A stretch of DNA of 64,000 nucleotides from Novosphingobium sp. BW1 (lineage in GTDB: Bacteria; Pseudomonadota; Alphaproteobacteria; Sphingomonadales; Sphingomonadaceae), in assembly GCF_008107685.1 (NCBI RefSeq), contig NZ_VIRF01000089.1, forward strand, positions 62,001 to 126,000, in the 5' to 3' direction. The translations under genes and the position numbers were made by a program. Positions 8,074 through 16,244 of the stretch are shown here, one piece after another. Position 1 is the stretch's first letter, and each line of letters begins with the position of its first letter. The notes under the pieces are model-generated. The model was not told the DNA's origin, made no database searches, and saw nothing but the letters and a program-made list of their open reading frames with translations.

Positions 8074-8547
8074 TCAGGTGGTGGCAGAGGCAGGAAGGGC
8101 GCCGGGGTAGGGCGTACCGTCCTTGTGAACGAAGCCGCGCTCGTCCCAGGCCATGTCGATATCGGAATAGCAGCCGCCGCGTTCAGGGCCAGCGCTGACA
8201 GCTATGAAGGTGCAGGGTGCAGCGCTCTCGTTGATGAGACAATGGCCATTGGGCGCGCCGGCGGGCCAGGCGCAGATGTCGCCTGCGGACAGCAGGGTGC
8301 GCCCCTCGTCTTCGACCAGCACGGCTTCGCCCGCCAGCATCACGAGGAGCTCGTCCTGCCCTTCGTGCCAATGGCGCTGACTTGACCAGGCGCCGGGTTC
8401 AAGCCTGACGTGGCTGGCGCCCATCTGCGTGAGACCGCCAGGACCTGCGAGCCGCGCCCACCAGCGTCCGGACACGGCCACATCGAAAGGCGCAGGGTAT
8501 CCGGTGGCGTTCGAGCGTGGCAGGGCGTCGAGATCGATGCGGGGCAT
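8074..8547 (-). CDS. Cupin domain protein
   Basis: 157-residue single-domain cupin. Motif 1 is visible as HWHEGQDELLVMLAGE (metal ligands H, H and E) near residues 59-74, and motif 2 as AGDICAWPAGAPNGHCLIN near 88-106 with a ligand His. A GAGGAG ribosome-binding site precedes ATG 8547. The substrate cannot be told from sequence; small cupins of this type are often sugar- or metabolite-binding isomerases or dioxygenases. It is divergent from dapE, with about 60 bases between start codons that must hold both promoters. Confidence 0.85.
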   Translation of the reverse strand: MPRIDLDALPRSNATGYPAPFDVAVSGRWWARLAGPGGLTQMGASHVRLEPGAWSSQRHWHEGQDELLVMLAGEAVLVEDEGRTLLSAGDICAWPAGAPNGHCLINESAAPCTFIAVSAGPERGGCYSDIDMAWDERGFVHKDGTPYPGALPASATT

Positions 8548-8607
8548 GGTACTCTCTCCTCACGAGGCTATGGCCAAGACGCAAGGGCTGTGCGATGGCG
8601 CATTTCT

Positions 8608-9753
8608 ATGTCCCAGACCCTGCCCCTTACCGCAAGCGCCCTCGAACGTGCCGAAGCGCTGATCGCCTGCCCCAGTGTCACCCCGGCCACCGGCATGGTG
8701 TTCGACTGTCTGGAAGAGCAGCTGGCCCCGCTCGGCTTCGAGGTCCACCGCTTTGTGGCGGGCGAGGCGCCCGATGGTCCGGTCGAGAACCTCTATGCGG
8801 TGCGCCGCGGCCCGGAAGGCAGCCGCCATTTCAGCTTTGCCGGCCACGTCGATGTGGTCCCGCCCGGCGAGGGCTGGACCTCGGGCCCATTCCTGCCGGA
8901 GCGGCGCGGCGAACTTCTGTATGGGCGCGGTGCGGTCGACATGAAGGGCTCGGTCGCCTCGATGATCGCAGCCTCGGCCGAGATTCCGGTTGAGGCGGGC
9001 ACGATCAGTTTCATCGTCACCGGCGACGAGGAAGGTCCCGCGACCTATGGCACACGTGCGTTGATGGACTGGATGGCGGCCCATGACGAGAAGCCGGATC
9101 TCATCCTCGTGGGCGAGCCGACCTCGGTTCATCGTCTGGGCGACATGATGAAGATCGGCCGCCGCGGCTCGGTCAACATCTTCCTCTCGGTAGAGGGGGT
9201 GCAGGGCCACGTCGCTTACCCGCACCTTGCCGATAACCCGATCACCAAGCTGGTCGCGATGCTGGCCGAACTCGACGCGCTCGTGCTTGACGAGGGCACC
9301 GACTGGTTCCAGGCCTCGAACCTGGAAATCACCGACCTCACCGTGGGCAATCCGGCGCACAACGTCATTCCCGCCAGGGCCGAAGCACGCATCTCGATCC
9401 GCTTCAACGACCTGCATACTGGAGCGGAACTGGGCGAACGGGTCTGCGCAATTGCCGAGAAGCACGGCGGTACCGCGCGGCCCGTTATCTCGGGCGAATC
9501 CTTCCTGACCCAGCCGGGTGAATTCTCCAACCTGCTGGCCGAGGCAATCCGCGCCGAGACCGGGGTGGAACCGGAACTTTCGACCGGGGGCGGTACCTCG
9601 GATGCGCGCTTTCTCAAGGACATTGCGCCTGTCATCGAGTTTGGCCTGTGCAACGCAACCATGCACAAGCGTGACGAGGCGGTGGCCATCGCGGACTTGG
9701 AAACGCTCGCGCGGATCTACACCCGGGTAACCCAAGCGGCTCTGCGGGCTTGA
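8608..9753 (+). CDS. dapE: Succinyl-diaminopimelate desuccinylase
   Basis: 381-residue M20 metallopeptidase-fold enzyme that hydrolyses N-succinyl-LL-diaminopimelate in lysine and peptidoglycan precursor synthesis. Metal-binding motifs are FAGHVDVVPPGEGW (His near residue 75), GRGAVDMKGS (bridging Asp), TGDEEGPA (catalytic Glu pair near 142), and C-terminal STGGGTSDARF. Length equals the usual ~375. The start is uncertain: ATG 8608 (MSQTLPLTASALERAE) has no clear SD, and GTG 8590 in frame would add six residues. dapB lies about 4 kb away and lysC at 46438. Confidence 0.93.
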   Translation: MSQTLPLTASALERAEALIACPSVTPATGMVFDCLEEQLAPLGFEVHRFVAGEAPDGPVENLYAVRRGPEGSRHFSFAGHVDVVPPGEGWTSGPFLPERRGELLYGRGAVDMKGSVASMIAASAEIPVEAGTISFIVTGDEEGPATYGTRALMDWMAAHDEKPDLILVGEPTSVHRLGDMMKIGRRGSVNIFLSVEGVQGHVAYPHLADNPITKLVAMLAELDALVLDEGTDWFQASNLEITDLTVGNPAHNVIPARAEARISIRFNDLHTGAELGERVCAIAEKHGGTARPVISGESFLTQPGEFSNLLAEAIRAETGVEPELSTGGGTSDARFLKDIAPVIEFGLCNATMHKRDEAVAIADLETLARIYTRVTQAALRA

Positions 9754-9834
9754 AAAAACCGCTCGCACTTGCGAGCGTGGCAGGATGAGGGGCCGCCACC
9801 ACGCGTGAGCCCGGGGGATAAGGGTTCTAAAGCG

Positions 9835-11073
9835 ATGGTGCGTTTCTGGTTCAAGGTGCCCCTGTGGCAGCGGGTGATTGCCGCGCTGGTGCTGGGCATC
9901 GCGGTCGGGATCTGGTGGGGGCCGGAGGCCGCCTCGATCAAGTGGATCGGTGATTTCTTCATCAAGTCGGTGAAGATGCTGGTCGTCCCGCTGATCTTCT
10001 TCTCGCTGGTCTCGGGCGTGACCGCCATTGGTGACTTGCGCAAGCTGGGGGCGGTGGGTGGCCGCGCCATGCTGCTCTTCATCGTCACCGGGCAGATCGC
10101 GGTGTGGCTGGGCCTGTTCCTGGGAACCATGCTCAAGCCGGGTGAGGGCCTTGATACCAGCCGGTTGGAGCTGGGCACGGTGCCCCCGCCCAACGAGACC
10201 ACTGCGGTCGACATGATCCTCTCGATGATCCCCGAAAGCCCGGTCAAGGTCATGGCCGATGCGCAGGTTCTCCCGCTCATCGTCTTTGCCATGCTGATCG
10301 GCGTGGGCATCCTCATGGCCAAGGAAGAGGGCCACCCGCTCATCAAGATCTTCGATGCGGGCTCGGTCGTCATGCAGAAGGTCACCATGATCGTGATGGA
10401 GCTGACCCCGTTCGGCGTCTTCGCGCTGATGGCCTGGGTGGCGGGCACGCTGGGGCAGGACGCGCTGATCGCGCTCGCCAAGCTGGTCGGCCTCAATTAT
10501 CTCGGCTGCATTCTCATCATCGCTGGTATCTACGGGGCGATGATCCATTTCCTGGCGCGTCTGCCGGTGCACGACTTCTTCCGCGGCATCGTCGATGCCA
10601 TGGCGGTCAGCTATTCCACCGCCTCCTCGAACGCGACGCTGCCTGTTACCATGCGCTGTACCGAGCGCAACCTGGGCGTCTCGAACGCGGTGGCGAGCTT
10701 CGTCGTCTCGCTTGGCGCCACGATCAACATGAACGGCACCGCGATGTACCTTGGGCTGGCGACGCTGTTCGGCGCGCAGGTCTTCGGGGTCGAGCTCGAC
10801 TGGGGCGCCTACTTCCTGATTTCCATCCTCTCCACGCTGGGCGCAGTGGGGGCCGCAGGTATTCCGGGGGCGGGCCTCATCATGATGGCGCTGGTCTTTG
10901 GCGCCGTCGGCGTGCCGCTTGAGACTATCGCGCTTGTCGCGGGTGTCGACCGCATCATGGACATGATGCGCACGACCACCAACGTCTCGGGTGATGCGGC
11001 AGTCGCAACCACCGTCGCGGTGATGACCGGCGAGATCGACCGCGCGGAAATGATCAGCGCGGACGACGTCTGA
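9835..11073 (+). CDS. Dicarboxylate/amino acid:cation symporter (DAACS family)
   Basis: 412-residue GltP/DctA-type sodium or proton symporter of the inner membrane with about eight helices and two re-entrant loops. Family landmarks are the serine-rich hairpin AVSYSTASSNATLPVT (near residue 260), the TM7 motif ATINMNGTAMY (about 298), and the C-terminal VDRIMDMMRTTTNVSGDAAVA (DxxRTTxNVxGD). Together these define the substrate and cation site. Substrate (C4-dicarboxylate, glutamate or aspartate) cannot be assigned. ATG 9835 is preferred over the in-frame upstream codon at 9769 because the protein then begins at the first membrane helix. Confidence 0.93.
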   Translation: MVRFWFKVPLWQRVIAALVLGIAVGIWWGPEAASIKWIGDFFIKSVKMLVVPLIFFSLVSGVTAIGDLRKLGAVGGRAMLLFIVTGQIAVWLGLFLGTMLKPGEGLDTSRLELGTVPPPNETTAVDMILSMIPESPVKVMADAQVLPLIVFAMLIGVGILMAKEEGHPLIKIFDAGSVVMQKVTMIVMELTPFGVFALMAWVAGTLGQDALIALAKLVGLNYLGCILIIAGIYGAMIHFLARLPVHDFFRGIVDAMAVSYSTASSNATLPVTMRCTERNLGVSNAVASFVVSLGATINMNGTAMYLGLATLFGAQVFGVELDWGAYFLISILSTLGAVGAAGIPGAGLIMMALVFGAVGVPLETIALVAGVDRIMDMMRTTTNVSGDAAVATTVAVMTGEIDRAEMISADDV

Positions 11074-11078
11074 TCGCG

Positions 11079-11103
11079 CAGGGCAGGGCTTGAGCCTGCC
11101 CTG
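11079..11103 (+). terminator. Bidirectional hairpin terminator between converging genes
   Basis: CAGGGCAGG (11079-11087) and CCTGCCCTG (11095-11103) form a 9-bp stem around a 7-base loop. It begins 6 bases after the symporter stop and ends 7 bases before the stop of the converging DUF6491 gene. No long U tract is present on either side. Confidence 0.6.
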
Positions 11104-11109
11104 TGGCTT

Positions 11110-11523
11110 CTACTTCTCGAGCTTGACCGGCACGAAGGGCGCAAGGCCGCAACCGCCTGCGCGCTGGAATCCATTGCCGATGCGCTGTAGCGGATAGATG
11201 ATGTCGTTGCGACAAAGGCGCGTCAGCGAGGTTTCGTAGGTGAAAGTGTCCGCCGCGCGCAGCCCCGAACAGCGGTTGGGCAGCGTCACGCGCCACACGT
11301 TCCTGCGGCCCGCGCTCATGAAGTCGATCGTGTAGTCATCGCGGATCTCGGTCGTCGAGAAACTGTTGAGCGGGAGGCAATCGCGCGCCTCGCCGATCAC
11401 TTCGGCAGCGGGCTCGGGCGGCGATAGCGGGCGGGTCTCCCCTTGTGTGCAGGCTGCAAGGGCCAGCGGTGCGGTAAGCGGCAGAAGGCGAACGAGGCTC
11501 CTGGTCGCGGCGTGAAATGTCAT
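11110..11523 (-). CDS. DUF6491 family lipoprotein-like protein
   Basis: 137-residue exported protein. The N-terminus (RSLVRLLPLTAPLALAACTQG) is a lipoprotein signal with lipobox LAAC. The mature part shows the DUF6491 pattern: CLPLNSFSTTEIRDDYTIDFMS, then a segment ending VTLPNRCSGLR, and DIIYPL, with four conserved Cys likely in disulfides. Function is unknown; members are small periplasmic proteins frequent in sphingomonads and relatives. Family assignment is from memory of the motif pattern. It lies 68 bases downstream of the K+ channel gene on the same strand. Confidence 0.75.
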   Translation of the reverse strand: MTFHAATRSLVRLLPLTAPLALAACTQGETRPLSPPEPAAEVIGEARDCLPLNSFSTTEIRDDYTIDFMSAGRRNVWRVTLPNRCSGLRAADTFTYETSLTRLCRNDIIYPLQRIGNGFQRAGGCGLAPFVPVKLEK

Positions 11524-11591
11524 CGGTGCTCTCCCATGGCGTCTCGAACTCCTGCAACGAAGTGGCATTGTGCCATGTTCCCGCCTGCGTG

Positions 11592-12530
11592 TCAGCGCGT
11601 AGGCTCGGGCTGGGCCTCGGCGGCACGCGGCAGGCGTGCGCCGCAGGCGTGGCAATGGCGTGCGCGGGGCAGATGCTCGACCTCGCCGCAGGCGGTGCAG
11701 GGCGGCGTCGGAGAGAGGCCGATGGCCCCGCGCGTGGCGCGGTCGAGCGATTCCGGCCCACGTCCCCGTTGCAGCGCGATTTCGCTGGTGACGATGCCGG
11801 TCGGCACCGCCAATGTGCCCCAGCCCAGCAGCATCATCAGCGCGGTCACAAATCGGCCCACGGGCGTCTGCGGGATGATGTCGCCATAACCCACCGTCGT
11901 CATCGTGGTGATCGCCCAGTAGATTGAGACGGGGATCGAGGTGAAGCCGTGGGTAGGCCCCTCGATCACGTACATGAGCGAGCCGAGCACGACGACGATA
12001 AGTACGACAGAGGCGAGGAAGACCGCGATCTTGCGGCGGCTTGCAACCAGAGCGACAGCCAGTTGCTGGTACTCGGCGATGTAAGCGGTGAGTTTGAAGA
12101 TACGAAAGACGCGCAGCAGCCTCAGCACCCGCACGTCGATCAGGACGTGGATCGCTGGAAACAGTAGTGCAAGATAGGTGGGCACCACCGCAAGCAGGTC
12201 GATGATGCCGTAGAAGCTCTTCGCGTAGCGCCAGGGCTGACGCAGGCACACGAGGCGCAGCGCGTACTCGGCGGTGAACAGCGCGGTAAAGCCCCACTCG
12301 GCGAAGAGGAAATGGCGGGCCCAGCGAGCGTGGAGGCGGGGGATCGAATCGGCGAAAACGATGCATACGGACAGCAGGATTGCGGCAATCACCACCTTGT
12401 CGAAGAGGCGGCCCGCCGGCGTGTCGGCCTCGAAGGCAATGCGGTAGATCCGCGCGCGCCAACCCGGCGGTGGACCGCCCCAGAGCGGGCGGGCTCGTGT
12501 TTCGTGTTCGAAAGTCTGCGCGTCCGCCAT
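11592..12530 (-). CDS. Voltage-gated-type potassium channel (ion transporter) with C-terminal Cys motif
   Basis: 312-residue six-helix channel. S1-S3 are hydrophobic; S4 carries regularly spaced Arg (RVLRLLRVFRIFKLT); S5 follows; the pore loop has the K+ selectivity filter TTVGYGD; S6 is next. The cytoplasmic C-terminus ends in two Cys pairs (CTAC and CHAC), a zinc-ribbon-like add-on not needed for conduction. ATG 12530 is chosen because AGGAGGGG sits directly upstream; an in-frame ATG at 12563 would add 11 residues. A second, shorter channel-like gene (13327-13836) lies beyond nth. Confidence 0.88.
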   Translation of the reverse strand: MADAQTFEHETRARPLWGGPPPGWRARIYRIAFEADTPAGRLFDKVVIAAILLSVCIVFADSIPRLHARWARHFLFAEWGFTALFTAEYALRLVCLRQPWRYAKSFYGIIDLLAVVPTYLALLFPAIHVLIDVRVLRLLRVFRIFKLTAYIAEYQQLAVALVASRRKIAVFLASVVLIVVVLGSLMYVIEGPTHGFTSIPVSIYWAITTMTTVGYGDIIPQTPVGRFVTALMMLLGWGTLAVPTGIVTSEIALQRGRGPESLDRATRGAIGLSPTPPCTACGEVEHLPRARHCHACGARLPRAAEAQPEPTR

Positions 12531-12649
12531 GCCCCCTCCTGGCTGCTTTGCGTGGTCCCTCAAGAACCTAGCCTAGACGCTTGGGGGTTGCCTTGACCAG
12601 ACGCGACCCGAGCTGTGGTTCAGGCATTGGGGGCAGGCTTGCGCACGGC

Positions 12650-13330
12650 TTACTTGCGTGCGGCGGGCTTCCTGGCAAGCACGGGCTTGGCGCCTTTCTC
12701 CAGCACCTTCGACTTGAAGCCGCACAGGTCCACGACGGGGCAGCGCCAGCATTCGGGCGTGCGCGCCTTGCAGATGTAGCGCCCGTGCAGGATCATCCAG
12801 TGGTGCGAGCCGACCCGAAAAGGGTGGGGCACCTTCTTCTCCAGCCCCTTTTCCACGGCAAGCGGAGTCTTACCCTTGGCCATGCCGGTGCGGTTGGCGA
12901 CGCGGAAGATATGGGTGTCGACTGCGAAGGTCTCGGCCCCGAAGGCGCAGTTGAGAACGACATTGGCGGTCTTGCGACCGACGCCAGGCAGTTCGACCAG
13001 CGCATCGCGGTCGGCGGGTACCTCGCCGCCATGCCTTTCGACCAGCATCTGCGAGAGCGCGATCACGTTCTTCGCCTTGGAATTGAACAGGCCGATGGTT
13101 TTGATGTGCTCCTTCAGCCCCTCTTCCCCCAGCGCGACCATCTCGGCGGGGGTCTTTACCTCCTGAAAGAGGCGGCGCGTGGCCTTGTTGACGCCAACGT
13201 CGGTCGACTGCGCCGACAGGGTCACCGCGACGAGGAGCTGGTAGACATTGCCGAATTCCAACTCGGTCACCGGATCGGGGTTGAGCTCGGCTAGGCGGCG
13301 GAAGAATTCGAAGATATCGTCTTTTTTCAC
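12650..13330 (-). CDS. nth: Endonuclease III
   Basis: 226-residue DNA glycosylase/AP lyase that removes oxidised pyrimidines. The helix-hairpin-helix is LPGVGRKTANVVL (about residues 114-126), with the catalytic Lys as the K of GRKTA and the catalytic Asp in AVDTHIFRVANR. The 4Fe-4S cluster is bound by CKARTPECWRCPVVDLC, the exact C-x6-C-x2-C-x5-C spacing. The ATG overlaps the stop of the upstream channel-like gene (ATGA), so translation is probably coupled. The basic C-terminal tail (KPVLARKPAARK) extends beyond the E. coli enzyme. Confidence 0.97.
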   Translation of the reverse strand: MKKDDIFEFFRRLAELNPDPVTELEFGNVYQLLVAVTLSAQSTDVGVNKATRRLFQEVKTPAEMVALGEEGLKEHIKTIGLFNSKAKNVIALSQMLVERHGGEVPADRDALVELPGVGRKTANVVLNCAFGAETFAVDTHIFRVANRTGMAKGKTPLAVEKGLEKKVPHPFRVGSHHWMILHGRYICKARTPECWRCPVVDLCGFKSKVLEKGAKPVLARKPAARK

Positions 13331-13836
13331 GTCGGGTCCATTTCGTCATCCTCGCGGCGGGCGAGGGTGGGGGCGTTGAGCGCGCGGCGGCGCTGCATTG
13401 CGTCACTGAAGGCTGCCGCCATAATGCCGGTCGGCATCGCGACGAGGCCGATGCCGCTCATTGCGACGAGCGAGGCGAGGATCTTGCCGAGCGGCGTGAC
13501 CGGAGAGACATCGCCGTAGCCCACCGCCGTCAGGGTGATGACCGCCCAGTAGAGTGCGCGCGGGATTGAGCCGAAGGCCTCGGGCTGAACCTCGCGTTCG
13601 GCCCAATAGAGCGCGGTGGCGCCCAGGAGAAGCAGTCCGCCGCCCAGCGCCAGCGTCACGAGCAGTTCGTAGCGGCGGTCGGCAAGCGCATGCATCAATT
13701 CGCGCAGCGCGATCGAGAAGTGACTGAACTTGATGAGGGCGGCAAGCCGGAGCAGCCGGTTCATCCACGAAAGGCCACGGCGCAATTGCGCGGCCTCGGA
13801 ATGGATGAACAGCTGGTCGTGAACGTAGCGACGCAA
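13327..13836 (-). CDS. Short potassium-channel-like protein lacking S1-S3
   Basis: 169 residues from TTG 13836; AAGGAG overlaps the dapB stop 10 bases upstream and decides this start over an in-frame codon at 13908 that would lie inside dapB. The protein begins with an amphipathic basic region resembling S4-S5 of ion-transporter channels (SWMNRLLRLAALIKFSHFSIALRELMHAL), then S5, a pore loop with TAVGYGD, and S6 (AMSGIGLVAMPTGIMAAAF). S1-S3 are missing. Pore and S6 resemble the complete channel at 11592-12530, so it may be a trimmed paralogue or a pore-only channel. It is placed between dapB and nth and overlaps nth by 4 bases. Confidence 0.75.
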   Translation of the reverse strand: MRRYVHDQLFIHSEAAQLRRGLSWMNRLLRLAALIKFSHFSIALRELMHALADRRYELLVTLALGGGLLLLGATALYWAEREVQPEAFGSIPRALYWAVITLTAVGYGDVSPVTPLGKILASLVAMSGIGLVAMPTGIMAAAFSDAMQRRRALNAPTLARREDDEMDPT

Positions 13837-13850
13837 GCCTGACTTGCTCC

Positions 13851-14579
13851 TTAGAGCCCAAGTACCTCGGGCATAGTGTAGCGGCCTGCGTCCTTCTCGC
13901 GAACCCACTGCGCGGCCTTGACCGCGCCCTTGGCAAAGATTCCCCGGTTCTCGGCCATGTGCGAGAGCGCCAGGCGCTCGTTGTCGGCGAGGAAGTGAAC
14001 GGTATGATCACCTGCGACCGTGCCGCCGCGCAGTGCGGCAAATCCGATGTGGCCTTCCTCGCGCGTACCGGTGATGCCGTCGCGCCCCCGGTCGGACACG
14101 TCACCGAGCGTGACGTCGCGCCCCTTGGCGGCAGCCTCGCCCAGAAGGAGGGCGGTGCCCGAGGGTGCGTCGACCTTCATGCGGTGGTGGGTTTCGACGA
14201 TCTCGATGTCCCAGTCGCTGCCGAGGCGCGCGGCAGCCTCGCGCACGAGGTGGGCAAGGAGTGTGACACCGAGTGACGTATTGCCGGTCTGGAGCACTGC
14301 GATCTCGGCAGCGGCCTCGTCGATCAGCCAGTGGTGGCGTTCTTCAAGACCCGTCGTGCCGATCACCATCGACACCTTGGCCGCCACGGCCGCGTCAAGG
14401 TTTCCCTCCAGCGCGGCTGGGCTTGAGAAGTCGATCAGCACGTCGGCCTTTGCGGCAAGGCCAGCGACGTCTCCATCGCGGTCCACGCCGCCCGCAAGGT
14501 CGAGCCCAGCGTCCGCGATCGCCTGCGCAATGGCCTGTCCCATGCGTCCGTTACTGCCGATAATTCCGATTCGTACCAC
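13851..14579 (-). CDS. dapB: 4-hydroxy-tetrahydrodipicolinate reductase
   Basis: 242-residue NAD(P)H-dependent reductase of the DAP/lysine pathway. The dinucleotide-binding motif is IGIIGSNGRMGQAI at residues 4-17; DFSSPAA, GTTGL and GNTSLGV are conserved nucleotide and active-site segments; the signature ETHHRMKVDAPSGTALLLGE holds the catalytic His pair and substrate-binding Lys. The GTG start at 14579 follows GGAG by 7 bases. The gene is divergent from the sirtuin gene and its stop carries the SD of the short channel gene. Confidence 0.96.
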   Translation of the reverse strand: MVRIGIIGSNGRMGQAIAQAIADAGLDLAGGVDRDGDVAGLAAKADVLIDFSSPAALEGNLDAAVAAKVSMVIGTTGLEERHHWLIDEAAAEIAVLQTGNTSLGVTLLAHLVREAAARLGSDWDIEIVETHHRMKVDAPSGTALLLGEAAAKGRDVTLGDVSDRGRDGITGTREEGHIGFAALRGGTVAGDHTVHFLADNERLALSHMAENRGIFAKGAVKAAQWVREKDAGRYTMPEVLGL

Positions 14580-14606
14580 TTGCCGTCTCCATTCAAGGCT
14601 GGTCTC

Positions 14607-15347
14607 ATGGGCGGAATGGAACAAGTTCGCAACATCGTCATCCTGACCGGCGCCGGCGTATCCGCCGAATCGGGCATTGGTACCTTCCGTGATGCAGGAG
14701 GGCTCTGGGAGAACCACCGCGTCGAAGACGTCGCCACGCCTGAGGCCTTCGCGCGCGACCCGGATCTGGTCTTTCGTTTCTATGACATGCGCCGGGAGCA
14801 GGTGCTGCAGGTCGAGCCCAATGCGGCGCACCACGCACTGGCCCGCCTGCAGCGTGAATGGCCCGCCCGAACCGGAGGTTCGGTTATGCTCGTCACGCAG
14901 AACGTCGATGATCTCCACGACCGAGCGCTGGACGTTGCGGATGGGGTGGAGGTGATCCATATGCACGGCCAGCATTTCTCGGCCTGGTGCACGGCCTGCG
15001 ATGGTCGGACGCGCTGGACGGCAAGCCTGATCGACAGCCCGCCGTGCCCGTCCTGCGGCGCGGCGGCGCTGCGGCCCGATATCGTGTGGTTCGGAGAGAT
15101 GCCTTACCGCATGGATGAAATTTTCGCGGCGCTTGAAGACGCGGACCTCTTCGTCTCAATCGGCACCTCGGGCGCGGTGTACCCTGCGGCGGGCTTCGTA
15201 CGCACGGCCGCGGACATGGGCGCGCATACGCTGGAGCTGAACCTCGAACCCTCGCAGGGGACCGACTGGTTCGACGAGGCGCGCCATGGGCCGGCGACCC
15301 AGACGGTCCCGGTCTGGGTGGAGGAGATGCTCCAAAATCAGGACTGA
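14607..15347 (+). CDS. cobB: NAD-dependent protein deacylase (sirtuin, CobB-like)
   Basis: 246 residues from ATG 14607 (AAGG 8 bases upstream); ATG 14616 is also possible. Sirtuin motifs are in order: GAGVSAESGIGTFRD (NAD-binding loop), TQNVDDLHDRA (NxD), HMHG with the catalytic His, a Cys4 zinc module (CTAC and CPSC), RPDIVWFGEMP, GTSGAVYPAAG, and LNLEPSQ near the end. Class III sirtuins keep Tyr and Arg in the acyl pocket; FRFYDMRR suggests desuccinylase or demalonylase capability. It is divergent from dapB, and its 3' end abuts repeat copy A. Confidence 0.93.
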   Translation: MGGMEQVRNIVILTGAGVSAESGIGTFRDAGGLWENHRVEDVATPEAFARDPDLVFRFYDMRREQVLQVEPNAAHHALARLQREWPARTGGSVMLVTQNVDDLHDRALDVADGVEVIHMHGQHFSAWCTACDGRTRWTASLIDSPPCPSCGAAALRPDIVWFGEMPYRMDEIFAALEDADLFVSIGTSGAVYPAAGFVRTAADMGAHTLELNLEPSQGTDWFDEARHGPATQTVPVWVEEMLQNQD

Positions 15348-15349
15348 TG

Positions 15350-15461
15350 CGAGGGCCATCGCCCTCGCGCTCCCTAACTTGGCTGGCTTACCTTCCGTGC
15401 GCAGCCTGGGTCGAGTAAGGCGAGGTCGCCGATTTTGGAGGCAAGGGGCGATGACCCCTTG
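15350..15461 (+). repeat. Structured intergenic repeat, copy A
   Basis: 112-base element starting 3 bases after the sirtuin stop. It opens with a perfect hairpin (CGAGGGC, loop CATC, GCCCTCG; 15350-15367) and closes with another (CAAGGGG, loop CGATGA, CCCCTTG; 15442-15461). A conserved GAGGTCGCCGATT box precedes the second hairpin. Related copies are at 36305-36424 (reverse), 44207-44302 and 55493-55605. It lies between converging genes, so termination or mRNA 3'-end protection is plausible. Confidence 0.8.
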
Positions 15462-15476
15462 AAGAATCTTCGTCTT

Positions 15477-16244
15477 CTAGGCCCCGCATGCCGAGCAGGC
15501 GGGGTCCTTGGCAATGCGGATCGAGCGCATCCCCGGGTTCATCCCGTCAATGAGGGTAAGCGATCCGTACCTGGGATCGCCAAAGGCCGCGTGGCCGTCG
15601 ACCAGGACGCGGATTGCGTGCATGGCCGCGAAGGTGCCGACCATGCCCACCATCGCGCCCAGGACGCCGTCGGCGGCGCAGGTGTCGCAGTCCTGCGCAT
15701 CGAAGGCATCGCCCACGAAGCAGCGGTAACAGGGCTGATCCTCGCGATGCCCGGCGAAGTTTGCGACCTGCCCCTGGAAGCGTCCGATCGCCGCGCTTGT
15801 CAGTGGTATGGCACGCGCAACACAGGCATCTGACACCGCGAGGCGAGTCGCGAAATTGTCACACCCGTCCAATACCAGATCCGCGTCGGGAAGAATCCGG
15901 TCCGCGTTGTCTCCGCCCAGCCGTTCGACCACGGCCGTCACTTCCAGACCAAGATCAAACCGCCGCACCCATTCGGCCGCCGCTTCCGCCTTGGGCGTGC
16001 CGACATCCGACGGCGTGAAAATCGTCTGGCGCTGGAGGTTGCTGACGTCCACGACGTCGTCGTCGACCAGCGTGAGGCGTCCTATACCGGCTGCGGCAAG
16101 GTACTGCAGGACTGGACTGCCAATGCCGCCGCAGCCGATCAGGACCACGTGGGAATTGGCGAGCGCCGCCTGGCCCGCTCCGCCGATTTCGGGCAGCACG
16201 ATATGGCGCGCAAAGCGCGCGAGGCGTTCGGGCGCCAAGCTCAT
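15477..16244 (-). CDS. HesA/MoeB/ThiF family adenylyltransferase
   Basis: 255-residue E1-like enzyme that adenylates the C-terminus of a small sulfur-carrier protein (MoaD- or ThiS-like). Motifs: RFARHIVLPEIGGAGQ at the N-terminus, ATP-binding IGCGGIGSPVLQYLAAAGIG (about residues 36-55), the conserved DDD and SNLQRQ, DGCDNFATR, the Cys region DTCAADGVLGAMVG, and zinc-binding Cys pairs CYRC and CSAC. No carrier gene is nearby, so molybdopterin versus thiamine use is open. Start ATG 16244 overlaps the DUF983 stop (ATGA), giving one operon. Confidence 0.9.
   Translation of the reverse strand: MSLAPERLARFARHIVLPEIGGAGQAALANSHVVLIGCGGIGSPVLQYLAAAGIGRLTLVDDDVVDVSNLQRQTIFTPSDVGTPKAEAAAEWVRRFDLGLEVTAVVERLGGDNADRILPDADLVLDGCDNFATRLAVSDACVARAIPLTSAAIGRFQGQVANFAGHREDQPCYRCFVGDAFDAQDCDTCAADGVLGAMVGMVGTFAAMHAIRVLVDGHAAFGDPRYGSLTLIDGMNPGMRSIRIAKDPACSACGA

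Noticed and set aside
9760..9777. Hairpin CGCTCGC/GCGAGCG just after dapE considered as a terminator
   Set aside because: Only 7 bp, no U tract downstream on the plus strand; the A run is on the wrong side, so it would fit only minus-strand transcription, for which there is no gene.
8560..10572. Minus-strand open frame of 670 codons opposite dapE and the symporter
   Set aside because: Spans two unrelated plus-strand genes with clear motifs; composition (HDRA-rich) is that of an antisense shadow.
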